Origin: Hahellaceae bacterium
GTDB taxonomy: Bacteria > Pseudomonadota > Gammaproteobacteria > Pseudomonadales > Oleiphilaceae
Direction: 5' to 3'
Assembly (NCBI GenBank): GCA_016716085.1
Contig: JADJWY010000001.1
Location: forward strand, 372,001-436,000
Length of the DNA: 64,000 nt
Shown: positions 27,371-35,912 of the stretch, piece after piece
Position numbering within the stretch: the stretch's first letter is position 1
How the letters are laid out: every line of letters starts with the position of its first letter
The notes under the pieces: generated by a model
What the model was told of the DNA's origin: nothing
Databases searched by the model: none
Seen by the model: only the letters and a program-made list of their open reading frames with translations
Translations under genes and position numbers: made by a program

Positions 27371-28693
27371 TTAGGACAGAAACTTGATCATCACGCCGGC
27401 CGCAACCGCTGAACCGATAACCCCTGCCACGTTCGGCCCCATGGCGTGCATCAACAGGAAGTTTTGAGGGTTGGCCTCAAGACCGACTTTGTTGGAGACT
27501 CGCGCGGCCATCGGAACCGCTGAGACCCCAGCAGAGCCAATCAAAGGGTTGATCGCTTCCTTAGAAAAACGGTTCATCAATTTGGCCATCAGCACACCTG
27601 CGGCAGTTCCCATACAGAACGCCGCCATCCCCAGGAATAAAATACCCAGCGTCTGGACGTCGAGAAATTTATCCGCTGACAATTTGGCACCCACCGACAA
27701 ACCGAGAACGATCGTGACGATATTGATGAGCGCATTCTGAGCGGTGTCACTCAGACGATCCACCACGCCACTTTCACGCATCAGGTTACCCAGACAGAAC
27801 ATACCCAGCAGCGGTGCCGCATCCGGTAGCAACAAGGCAACCAGAACCAGCAATACGATCGGGAACAGAATTTTCTCCGTTTTACCTACGTGACGTAGCT
27901 GGCTCATCTTGATCTTGCGCTCCTCCGGGGTCGTCAGGGCTTTCATGATCGGAGGCTGAATCAGAGGCACCAGCGCCATGTAGGAATAAGCAGCGACGGC
28001 AATGGCTCCCAGCAGATGCGGCGCCAGCATGGTAGCCACATAGATGGAGGTCGGGCCATCCGCCCCCCCGATGATTCCAATGGCTGCGGCTTCTTTGATG
28101 TTAAAATCAATCAGCCCCGACGATGACATCAAGCCCGCACCCAGCACGGTTCCGAAGATACCAAACTGCGCGGCAGCACCCAGTAGCAGGGTTTTGGGAT
28201 TGGCCAGCAAAGGGCCAAAATCCGTCATGGCACCCACGCCCATGAAGATCAGCAAAGGCGCTACACCCGAGAGAATGGCTACCGAGAAAAAGTTATACAA
28301 CATTCCTGAGGTATAACCGGCATCCTGGGCCACAAACATCGCCGCCTGATAGGTTGCTGCGGTGGCCCCCTTATAGGCAGCCAACAGATCATGACGAATT
28401 TCCGGTGTTACCTGAGCAGCCACATCAAAGGGTACGTTCAATACAGCTGCCAGTTTGGCAATCTGCTCGGGGGTTCCCAGATGCAGTAGATTTTCGACCG
28501 ATGACATGGCAAGGCCCGCCTCGGGAATATTGGCCATCAAGCCGCCGAAGCCAATCGGCAATAGCAAGAGAGGTTCAAAGCCCTTCTTGATTGCCAGATA
28601 TAGCAGAAGCAGGCAAACCACGATCATTACAATCTGACCCGCTTCAATATTGTACAGACCACTTCCGTACCAAAGTTTGGCTATTCCTTCCAT
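27371..28693 (-). CDS. oadB: OadB, oxaloacetate decarboxylase Na+ pump beta subunit
   Basis: Integral membrane subunit that couples decarboxylation of carboxybiotin to Na+ export. The 440-residue product has about nine hydrophobic segments and the conserved GGADGPTSIYVAT motif that contains the essential aspartate for Na+ movement, plus NLMRESGVVDRLSDTAQN near the C-terminal half. It ends the oadGAB transcription unit and is followed by a strong terminator. Confidence 0.96.
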   Translation of the reverse strand: MEGIAKLWYGSGLYNIEAGQIVMIVVCLLLLYLAIKKGFEPLLLLPIGFGGLMANIPEAGLAMSSVENLLHLGTPEQIAKLAAVLNVPFDVAAQVTPEIRHDLLAAYKGATAATYQAAMFVAQDAGYTSGMLYNFFSVAILSGVAPLLIFMGVGAMTDFGPLLANPKTLLLGAAAQFGIFGTVLGAGLMSSSGLIDFNIKEAAAIGIIGGADGPTSIYVATMLAPHLLGAIAVAAYSYMALVPLIQPPIMKALTTPEERKIKMSQLRHVGKTEKILFPIVLLVLVALLLPDAAPLLGMFCLGNLMRESGVVDRLSDTAQNALINIVTIVLGLSVGAKLSADKFLDVQTLGILFLGMAAFCMGTAAGVLMAKLMNRFSKEAINPLIGSAGVSAVPMAARVSNKVGLEANPQNFLLMHAMGPNVAGVIGSAVAAGVMIKFLS

Positions 28694-28703
28694 CTATCCG
28701 CTC

Positions 28704-30488
28704 CTATGCCAATGACAGCAACGTTTGGCCAACCGTTACGGCGTCCCCGGACTTCACATCAATGCTGGTCACCTGGCCTGATTTGAAGGCTCGGACTTCG
28801 GTCTCCATTTTCATGGCTTCCATTGTCAGCAACACTTCACCTTCTTCGACTGCATCCCCCGGCTGAACCAGAATTCGCATAATGGTGCCACCCAGCGGCG
28901 AGGCGACCGGCTCGCCCGAACCGCTAACGGGGGCCGCCGCGACGGGCGCCGCTGCAGTCGACGTTCCGACGGGCGCGGCATGCGTAATATCGCCACCTTC
29001 CGACACCTTAACGACATAGTCCTGGCCGTTCACGTTCACGGTGTACACTTCCGGACCGGCAGGCTTTGCTGCGGCAGGGACCGCATCAGCAGCGGATGGC
29101 ACTGGTTCGAAGGCAGACGGATTGCCACGATGTTCAAGGAACTTCAGGCCTACCTGAGGAAATAAAGCATAGGTCAGCACATCATCTTCGACGTTGGCGG
29201 CCAGCTTGATGTTTTTCTCCACAGCCAGCTTCTTCAGCTCGTCCGTCAGCTTGGCCATCTCATCATCCAGCAAATCAGCCGGACGGCAGGTAATGGCCTC
29301 TTTACCTTCCAGGACACGCGCCTGCAGCTCTTTGTTGAAAGGCGCTGGCGCAGCGCCGTACTCACCTTTGAGAACGCCCGCGGTTTCTTTGGAAATCGAT
29401 TTGTAACGCTCACCACTCAATACGTTCAACACCGCTTGGGTGCCGACGATCTGAGACGTTGGCGTCACCAACGGGATAAAGCCAAGATCTTCACGCACAC
29501 GGGGAATTTCAGCCAGTACTGCATCGAATTTAGCCATGGCGCCCTGCTCCTTCAGCTGGCTCTCCATGTTGGTGAGCATCCCTCCGGGCACCTGGGCAAC
29601 CAGAATCCGGGAGTCCACGCCCTTCAGCGAACCTTCAAACTTCGCGTACTTTTTCCGAACCTCCCTGAAATAACCGGCAATGTCTTCAAGCAGATTCAAA
29701 TCCAGCCCGGTGTCACGCTCAGTCCCTTCCAGAATAGCCACAATCGCCTCTGTGGGAGAGTGCCCATACGTCATACTCATGGACGAGATCGCCGCATCGA
29801 CATTGTCGATACCCGCTTCAGCGGCCTTGATCGCCGTCGCGGTGGACATACCTGTTGTCGCGTGACACTGCATGTGAATGGGTATAGAACAGGCTTTCTT
29901 CAATTCAGTGACCAATTCAAAGGCCACATAAGGCTTCAACAGGCCAGCCATGTCTTTGATGGCAATCGAATGCGCACCCATGGCTTCGATCTTACGTGCC
30001 AGGTCGATCCACATATCGAGGGTATGAACCGGGCTCACAGTGTAAGACAAGGTGCCCTGCGCATGTTTACCGACCTTGAGCACTGCTTTAATTGCCGTTT
30101 CAAGGTTACGGGGATCGTTCATGGCATCAAACACACGGAAAACATCCACACCATTCTCAGCCGCGCGCGCAACAAAACGCTCAACGACATCATCCGCATA
30201 ATGACGATAACCCAGAAGATTCTGACCACGCAGTAGCATCTGTTGTGGTGTATTCGGCATCGCTTTTTTCAGCTGCCGAATACGATCCCACGGATCTTCA
30301 CCCAAATAACGGATACACGCATCAAAGGTCGCGCCGCCCCAGGATTCCAGTGACCAAAACCCGACTTTGTCGAGCTTTTCTGCAATTGGTAGCATATCGT
30401 CAAGACGCATGCGCGTCGCCAGGAGTGATTGGTGAGCATCCCGAAGTATGACATCGGTAATACCCAGAGGTTTTTTGCTAACTGTCAT
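28704..30488 (-). CDS. oadA: OadA, oxaloacetate decarboxylase alpha subunit (biotin-containing)
   Basis: Carboxyltransferase subunit, 594 residues. It has the N-terminal HMGL-like carboxyltransferase domain (DVILRDAHQSLLATRMR; metal-binding HMQCHATTG), the conserved carboxylase middle domain, an Ala/Pro-rich linker (about 475-520) and a C-terminal biotinyl domain with the biotinylated lysine in EAMKMET. Oxaloacetate is converted to pyruvate while Na+ is pumped. Lies 10 bases before oadB. Confidence 0.96.
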   Translation of the reverse strand: MTVSKKPLGITDVILRDAHQSLLATRMRLDDMLPIAEKLDKVGFWSLESWGGATFDACIRYLGEDPWDRIRQLKKAMPNTPQQMLLRGQNLLGYRHYADDVVERFVARAAENGVDVFRVFDAMNDPRNLETAIKAVLKVGKHAQGTLSYTVSPVHTLDMWIDLARKIEAMGAHSIAIKDMAGLLKPYVAFELVTELKKACSIPIHMQCHATTGMSTATAIKAAEAGIDNVDAAISSMSMTYGHSPTEAIVAILEGTERDTGLDLNLLEDIAGYFREVRKKYAKFEGSLKGVDSRILVAQVPGGMLTNMESQLKEQGAMAKFDAVLAEIPRVREDLGFIPLVTPTSQIVGTQAVLNVLSGERYKSISKETAGVLKGEYGAAPAPFNKELQARVLEGKEAITCRPADLLDDEMAKLTDELKKLAVEKNIKLAANVEDDVLTYALFPQVGLKFLEHRGNPSAFEPVPSAADAVPAAAKPAGPEVYTVNVNGQDYVVKVSEGGDITHAAPVGTSTAAAPVAAAPVSGSGEPVASPLGGTIMRILVQPGDAVEEGEVLLTMEAMKMETEVRAFKSGQVTSIDVKSGDAVTVGQTLLSLA

Positions 30489-30532
30489 GAATTTCAGCCT
30501 TCCGGTTCAAAGGTTGTAGTAATCGAGGGGGC

Positions 30533-30790
30533 TCACTTCTTGTGGCGTGAGCGATGTTGTTTTAGTGCGGCTGCGATAACAGCCATTGTCGTCGAATCGA
30601 TCTGAGCTTTAGCAGCGGCGGCGCTGGGTTTGCGCGCAACAACTGGCTTTGGTTCCGGCTCAGGCAAGTACTTGGTCACAAGATTCGACATTGCGCCGGT
30701 CGCAAAAACCAGGACAATCAGGAATATAAAGACAAAGCCCATACCGAGCATCATCAGCTCGAAGGACAACACAAGAATGTTTTCTGACAT
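30533..30790 (-). CDS. oadG: OadG, oxaloacetate decarboxylase gamma subunit
   Basis: Small membrane anchor of 85 residues joining OadA and OadB. It has one N-terminal transmembrane helix (about 8-32, LMMLGMGFVFIFLIVLVFA) and a basic C-terminal tail (HRSRHKK). Family members have a proline-rich linker here, seen as LPEPEPKPVV. First gene of the operon, behind a sigma-70-like promoter. Confidence 0.92.
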   Translation of the reverse strand: MSENILVLSFELMMLGMGFVFIFLIVLVFATGAMSNLVTKYLPEPEPKPVVARKPSAAAAKAQIDSTTMAVIAAALKQHRSRHKK

Positions 30791-31094
30791 GTCAAACGAT
30801 CCCTATCGGATGAGGTAAATCCTGTGTAATGTACCCCGTATCCTGCCGTCAAGCAACCAAGGCTGGACAGAAATCGCCCGACTGATTCAGGTCAAAATAT
30901 TCAATCAAAACACCGGAAAAGCGGTTTTAAATATCGCAGTTGAAACCACAAAGACTTAACGCCAAAAATGATCGGCAAAAATGAGAAAGATGTGTTGAAT
31001 TCTCCCGCGAAGGAGGAGTAAGTACTATAGGAAAGCAACCAGTATACAATGGAAGTGATGGTTGTATTGAAGCCAACTTAGACGAGAATCTAAA
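30791..31094. other. Intergenic region between oadG and the tRNA genes
   Basis: About 304 bases. It holds the oadG promoter at its left end and the 3' trailer of the tRNA-Arg transcript at its right. An isolated GAAGGAGGAG ribosome-site-like string near 31010 is not followed by a usable reading frame. No clear intrinsic terminator was seen. Confidence 0.5.
30828..30856 (-). promoter_or_regulatory. Probable sigma-70 promoter of oadGAB
   Basis: Minus strand TTGCTT, 17 bases, TACATT, about 38 bases before oadG. An overlapping TTGACG could be an alternative -35. Confidence 0.45.
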
Positions 31095-31171
31095 TGGCGC
31101 GCCAGGAAGGATTCGAACCTCCGACCGCCTGGTTCGTAGCCAGGTACTCTATCCAGCTGAGCTACTGGCGC
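31095..31171 (-). tRNA. tRNA-Arg (ACG), copy 2
   Basis: A 77-base tRNA with encoded CCA. Acceptor stem GCGCCAG pairs with CTGGCGC, the anticodon stem CCTGG/CCAGG encloses loop CTACGAA giving anticodon ACG, and GGTTCGAATCC forms the T arm. Identical to the copy at 31205-31281. Confidence 0.97.
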
Positions 31172-31204
31172 ATATAGAGTGAAAAGTGATTTTTCCATTT
31201 AAAA

Positions 31205-31281
31205 TGGCGCGCCAGGAAGGATTCGAACCTCCGACCGCCTGGTTCGTAGCCAGGTACTCTATCCAGCTGAGCTACTGGCGC
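31205..31281 (-). tRNA. tRNA-Arg (ACG), copy 1
   Basis: A 77-base tRNA identical to its downstream neighbour, with anticodon ACG and encoded CCA. It lies 10 bases after tRNA-Ser in the csrA-side cluster, the same arrangement as E. coli csrA-serV-argV. Confidence 0.97.
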
Positions 31282-31291
31282 GCATCAAAAA

Positions 31292-31381
31292 TGGCGGAGA
31301 GAGAGGGATTCGAACCCTCGATGAGGTTTCCCCCATACGCCCTTAGCAGGGGCGCGCCTTCAGCCTCTCGGCCATCTCTCC
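31292..31381 (-). tRNA. tRNA-Ser (GCT)
   Basis: A 90-base class II tRNA with a long variable arm. Acceptor GGAGAGA pairs with TCTCTCC, anticodon loop CTGCTAA gives GCT, and CCA is encoded. It follows csrA by 73 bases. Confidence 0.97.
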
Positions 31382-31454
31382 GTAATCGCGGCGTATAATA
31401 CCACACTAATTTTAAATTGGTAGATTAAATGCCGCGAAAAATTATTGAATCGAC

Positions 31455-31658
31455 TTAATCGTCCTTAGAGTATTCCTCTTCAGGTGAATCAGTCTTTTCT
31501 CGTTGAATTCGTTGATAGATTTCTTCCCGATGCACAGCAACTTCCTTCGGCGCATTGACACCAATCCGCACCTGATTGCCCTTTACACCCAGTACCGTAA
31601 CGGTGACTTCATCTCCAACCATTAAAGTTTCGCCAACACGGCGAGTCAAAATTAACAT
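31455..31658 (-). CDS. csrA: CsrA/RsmA, carbon storage regulator
   Basis: Small RNA-binding homodimer that controls translation and stability of many mRNAs, including motility and biofilm genes. The 67-residue product has the invariant start MLILTRRVGETLMVGD and the GVNAPKEVAVHREEIY stretch with the RNA-binding arginine near residue 44. An AAGGAG ribosome site precedes the ATG. Context alaS-lysC-csrA-tRNA-Ser is standard for gammaproteobacteria. Confidence 0.97.
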   Translation of the reverse strand: MLILTRRVGETLMVGDEVTVTVLGVKGNQVRIGVNAPKEVAVHREEIYQRIQREKTDSPEEEYSKDD

Positions 31659-31815
31659 TTTATTCTCCTTGAGAAGAATCTATTCCAATTGAGCGATTAA
31701 TTTTATTTTTTTCCAAACCATTTTTATTATGCTGGAACGGTCCTTCTTGTACGACTTACATTCCCTTAATTGAACGTGAGCCGCACCACTCTATCACACT
31801 CAGGTGAATTGCCAA

Positions 31816-31841
31816 TGAAAACCTGCCCTCAGGCTGGTTTT
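31816..31841 (-). terminator. Probable terminator overlapping the lysC stop
   Basis: On the minus strand AACC-A-GCC-TGAG-GGC-A-GGTT forms an imperfect hairpin followed by TTTT. It includes the TGA of lysC and may separate lysC from csrA. Confidence 0.45.
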
Positions 31842-33055
31842 TCACTCAGCTCGAAGGCCGTGTGCAGCGAACGCACCGCCAACTCCAGATATTTTTCGTC
31901 AATCACCACTGAAATCTTGATTTCAGAGGTCGAAATCATCTGAATGTTGATACCGTCGGCTGAGAGCGCCTTGAACATGCGACTGGCCACACCCGCATGT
32001 GAACGCATTCCCACACCCACAATGGAGACCTTGCAAATCTTGCTGTCGCCAATCACTTCCCGCGCACCAATTTCACTGGCTACGCCCGCCAGAATCGCCT
32101 GCGCCTTCTTAAACTCATTGCGGTGCACCGTAAACGTGAAATCCGTACGATTATCGACACCGACGTTTTGAACAATCATGTCTACTTCGATATTGGCATC
32201 ACTCACAGGCGTCAGAATCTTAGACGCAATACCGGGCACATCGGGAACGCCTGCAACAGTAAGTTTGGCTTCATCGCGATTAAACGCGATGCCTGAGACT
32301 ATGGGCTGCTCCATATTTTCAATATCCTCGGTAGTGATTAGGGTTCCTGGTCCATCCTCAAACGAGGACAGGACTCGTAACGGCACGTTGTACTTGCCAG
32401 CGAATTCAACCGAACGAATCTGAAGTACCTTGGACCCCAAACTCGCCATTTCCAACATCTCTTCAAAGGTGATTTTATCGAGACGGCGAGCGTCGTCTAC
32501 CACACGGGGGTCGGTCGTATAGACGCCGTCCACATCCGTATAGATTTGGCACTCGTCGGCTTTCAGGGCGGCAGCCAATGCCACACCGGTCGTATCTGAA
32601 CCACCCCGCCCCAGCGTCGTGATATTGCCCGCTTCATCTTCCCCCTGGAAACCCGCAACCACAACGACGCGCCCCTTCGCCAGATCGTCACGCATACGCT
32701 GGCCATCAATATCCAGAATGCGGGCTTTTGTGAAGGCGCTATCGGTGAGGATACGCACCTGGCCACCAGTATAGGACCGGGCTTCGCAACCAATCTTTTG
32801 CAGTGCCATACACAACAGTGCAATGGTGACCTGCTCACCGGTCGACACCAGCACATCCAGTTCCCGCCCGTCTGGCTCTTCGGTAATGCTATTGGCCAGC
32901 CCGATCAGGCGATTGGTTTCACCTGACATGGCAGAGACAACCACAACAATGTCATGCCCCTCATCCCGGAATTTCTTAACCTTTTTGGCGACATTCTGTA
33001 TACGCTCCGTCGTTCCCACGGAGGTACCACCAAACTTTTGAACAATCAGAGACAT
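31829..33055 (-). CDS. lysC: LysC, aspartate kinase
   Basis: Phosphorylates aspartate, the first step to lysine, threonine and methionine. The 408-residue monofunctional enzyme starts with MSLIVQKFGGTSVG, carries TDVDGVYTTDPR in the kinase domain, and ends in tandem ACT domains (about 265-405) for feedback control. In this type an internal start often gives a beta subunit; I did not identify one. It starts 27 bases after alaS. Confidence 0.96.
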   Translation of the reverse strand: MSLIVQKFGGTSVGTTERIQNVAKKVKKFRDEGHDIVVVVSAMSGETNRLIGLANSITEEPDGRELDVLVSTGEQVTIALLCMALQKIGCEARSYTGGQVRILTDSAFTKARILDIDGQRMRDDLAKGRVVVVAGFQGEDEAGNITTLGRGGSDTTGVALAAALKADECQIYTDVDGVYTTDPRVVDDARRLDKITFEEMLEMASLGSKVLQIRSVEFAGKYNVPLRVLSSFEDGPGTLITTEDIENMEQPIVSGIAFNRDEAKLTVAGVPDVPGIASKILTPVSDANIEVDMIVQNVGVDNRTDFTFTVHRNEFKKAQAILAGVASEIGAREVIGDSKICKVSIVGVGMRSHAGVASRMFKALSADGINIQMISTSEIKISVVIDEKYLELAVRSLHTAFELSEKPA

Positions 33056-33082
33056 GCTACCCTTCCATCCTGCACAAACGTT

Positions 33083-35713
33083 CTAGCCCTGCTGTCGAAC
33101 CCAATCCGACACAAATGACAGCGCCTTATCCAAACCGGAAACATCTGTTCCGCCCCCCTGTGCCATATCAGGACGCCCCCCCCCTTTACCGCCCAGCATG
33201 GCCGCGACTTCACCTACCAGCGCGCCGGCTTTGAAACGTGCCGACTCAGCTTTAGTCACACCGGCCGCCACAGCGACTTTTCCATCTTCCACCATGGCCA
33301 GCAGCACAACCGCCTGACCCAATTTATTTTTCAGCTGATCCACAGTATCCAACAATGCCTTGCGATCCACGCCTTCCAAACGGGCAGCCAGGACTTTGAT
33401 ACCGTTGATCTCCTGAGCAGATGCCGCCAGATCATTACCCGCTGAACTGGCTAACTTGCCTTTCAACTGGTCGAGTTCTTTTTCCAGTTGACGCGCTTTA
33501 TCTGCCAGCCCACGAACCTTTTCACTGACCGATTCCCGCGAGCCTTTCACCAGTGAAGCAATCTCGCGAATGACGCGATCACCCTGCGCGATCCAGGCTT
33601 CGGCATTCGCACCTGTGACCGCTTCAATACGGCGCACCCCGGCTGAAATGCCACTTTCAGAGGTAATCACCAGCATTCCAATATTACCGGTATTGGCCGC
33701 ATGGGTACCGCCACAGAGCTCAACCGAGTAGTTATCCACACCCATGCTGAGCACGCGCACCTGCTCACCGTACTTTTCACCAAACAGGGCCATAGCTCCA
33801 GCGGCTTTCGCCTCTTCGATATTCATCAGCCTTGTCGTCACGGCCGAAGCCGAGCGGATCTGCCGGTTAACCTGACGCTCAATCTCGGCCAACTGCTCCG
33901 CCGAAATCGCCTCGTAGTGTGCAAAATCGAAGCGCAACTTGTCAGGATCGACCAGCGAGCCCTTCTGCACAACGTGCGCCCCCAACACCTGGCGCAACGC
34001 CGCATGCAGCAAATGCGTTGCCGAGTGATTCAGGGCAGTTGCCTGTCGTTTCTCTTCATCGACGAAAGCAGACAGCTCACTACCGGCCGTCACAATACCG
34101 CTTTCAACCCGCCCGACATGCACGATGGCATCGCCATCCTTGCGCGTATCTTCAACGACGAAGCGCACTCCCTCGAGGGCCAGAACGCCGGTATCACCGG
34201 CCTGACCGCCGGACTCCGCGTAGAAAGGTGTACGATCCAAAATGACTGCACCTCGCTTGCCTTCAACCAGACGATCAGCGGGTTTTCCATCCTCCAGCAC
34301 GCGCAGCACGGTATGTCGGCCACGCAAATGCTCATAACCCGTAAACTCGGTTGCCACGCCATCCTGACCCGATCCACTGTAATCCGCACCGAATTTAGAA
34401 CTGGCGCGCGCACGCTCACGCTGGGCCTCCATCGCAGCCTCATAGCCAGCCAGATCCAGAGTCAGGCCACGCTCACGCGCAATATCATTCGTCAAATCAA
34501 CCGGGAAGCCATAGGTGTCATACAGGGTAAAGACGGTCTGACCAGGAATCTCCTTACCTTCCAGAACTGAAATGTCCTGCTCCAGCAGTTTCAGCCCTTT
34601 GTCCAGGGTTTTCGCGAACTGCTCTTCTTCCTGCAGCAGGATCTTTTCAATCTGGGTCTGACCCTGACGCAGCTCGGGGAAGGCATCCCCCATCAGACGC
34701 ACCAGACTGGCAACCAGCTTATAGAAAAACGGGGCTTTGGCACCGAGCTTATTGCCATGCCGAATAGCCCGTCGAATGATGCGACGCAAAACAAAGCCTC
34801 GCCCTTCGTTAGACGGCATCACCCCGTCCGCCAGCAAAAAGGCGCAAGAGCGAATATGGTCTGCAATGACCCGCAGCGAAGCGGTCGTACTGGGGACACC
34901 GCCCAATAGGGCCGAAGCATCCTTGAGCAGACTGTCAAACAGGTCGATTTCATAGTTGGAGTGCACATGCTGCATCACCGCAGAGATTCGTTCCAGGCCC
35001 ATTCCGGTGTCGACTGAAGGCTTGGGCAAGGGGTGCAGTTCTCCATCTGCCGTGCGGTTGAACTGCATGAAGACCACGTTCCAGATCTCGATGTATCGGT
35101 CGCCATCTTCATCAGGTGAACCGGGAGGCCCGCCAAAGATTCCCTCACCATGATCGTAAAACATTTCGGTGCAGGGACCACAGGGACCCGTATCCCCCAT
35201 CTGCCAGAAGTTGTCAGAGGCATAGGGCGCCCCCTTATTGTCGCCAATGCGAATGATACGCTCAGCAGGCACCCCGATGTGATCGCGCCAGATTTCGTAG
35301 GTTTCCTGATCCGCTTCGTAAACCGTGACCCAGAGACGCTCCTTGGGAATGTTCAGCCACTGGGGTGAGGTCAGAAACTCCCAGGCATAGCTGACGGCGT
35401 CTTTCTTGAAATAGTCACCGAAGCTGAAATTGCCCAGCATTTCAAAAAAGGTATGGTGACGGGCGGTATAACCGACGTTCTCCAGGTCGTTATGCTTGCC
35501 ACCGGCCCGCACACACTTCTGCGTCGTGGTGGCGCGAACGTAACTCCGTTTTTCCTTACCAAGAAACAGATCCTTAAACTGGTTCATCCCCGCATTAGTG
35601 AACAGCAGGGTTGGGTCATCTGCCGGGACCAGTGAACTACTGGACACCACTTCATGACCGTGCTGCTTGAAAAAGTTTAAAAAAGACTGCCTGATTTCAG
35701 AACTCTTCATCAT
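33083..35713 (-). CDS. alaS: AlaS, alanyl-tRNA synthetase
   Basis: Charges tRNA-Ala. The 876-residue class II enzyme has the catalytic domain starting SSEIRQSFLNFF, motif TNAGMNQFKDLFLG, an editing domain with zinc-binding HSATHLLHAALR and CGGTHAANTG, and the C-terminal C-Ala domain ending in GGKGGGRPDMAQGGG. Length is typical. A second ATG follows directly at 35710. Usually recX lies upstream between recA and alaS; here no recX is present. Confidence 0.97.
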   Translation of the reverse strand: MMKSSEIRQSFLNFFKQHGHEVVSSSSLVPADDPTLLFTNAGMNQFKDLFLGKEKRSYVRATTTQKCVRAGGKHNDLENVGYTARHHTFFEMLGNFSFGDYFKKDAVSYAWEFLTSPQWLNIPKERLWVTVYEADQETYEIWRDHIGVPAERIIRIGDNKGAPYASDNFWQMGDTGPCGPCTEMFYDHGEGIFGGPPGSPDEDGDRYIEIWNVVFMQFNRTADGELHPLPKPSVDTGMGLERISAVMQHVHSNYEIDLFDSLLKDASALLGGVPSTTASLRVIADHIRSCAFLLADGVMPSNEGRGFVLRRIIRRAIRHGNKLGAKAPFFYKLVASLVRLMGDAFPELRQGQTQIEKILLQEEEQFAKTLDKGLKLLEQDISVLEGKEIPGQTVFTLYDTYGFPVDLTNDIARERGLTLDLAGYEAAMEAQRERARASSKFGADYSGSGQDGVATEFTGYEHLRGRHTVLRVLEDGKPADRLVEGKRGAVILDRTPFYAESGGQAGDTGVLALEGVRFVVEDTRKDGDAIVHVGRVESGIVTAGSELSAFVDEEKRQATALNHSATHLLHAALRQVLGAHVVQKGSLVDPDKLRFDFAHYEAISAEQLAEIERQVNRQIRSASAVTTRLMNIEEAKAAGAMALFGEKYGEQVRVLSMGVDNYSVELCGGTHAANTGNIGMLVITSESGISAGVRRIEAVTGANAEAWIAQGDRVIREIASLVKGSRESVSEKVRGLADKARQLEKELDQLKGKLASSAGNDLAASAQEINGIKVLAARLEGVDRKALLDTVDQLKNKLGQAVVLLAMVEDGKVAVAAGVTKAESARFKAGALVGEVAAMLGGKGGGRPDMAQGGGTDVSGLDKALSFVSDWVRQQG

Positions 35714-35856
35714 GTTATTGTCTCTGCGCCGCGCAAGGTTTAGCCGACCGGTAAAGCCCGTAAAAAGATCCGTACTGTATCACATTCGTCATGTCCGACA
35801 AATGCAGCAAATGAGGCGGGATTAGCGTTGTTGGGTTAATTTTACGCGGTTTGACG

Positions 35857-35882
35857 AAAAAGGGGCGGTCTGGCCGCCCCTT
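35857..35882 (-). terminator. Intrinsic terminator after the DUF5610-type gene
   Basis: AAGGGGCGG and CCGCCCCTT form a perfect 9-bp stem with a 5-base loop; on the minus strand it is followed by TTTTT. It ends the transcript of the gene at 35913-37226, upstream of alaS. Confidence 0.85.
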
Positions 35883-35912
35883 AATTACGCTCCCGGTAGT
35901 TTGCAGAGGCGA

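Noticed and set aside
29436..30236. Long plus-strand reading frame opposite oadA
   Set aside because: It lies wholly antisense to a clear OadA coding sequence and resembles no family; shadow of the high-GC third-position pattern. The same applies to frames opposite fliF (21428-22171), alaS (33701-34570) and lpxA (57853-58650).
31000..31094. Possible small gene after GAAGGAGGAG near 31010
   Set aside because: The only following ATG frame ends after about ten codons, so there is no credible product.
31095..31281. Duplicated tRNA-Arg as an integration (att) scar
   Set aside because: Both copies are complete tRNAs with CCA and no integrase or mobile gene is nearby, so simple tandem duplication is enough.
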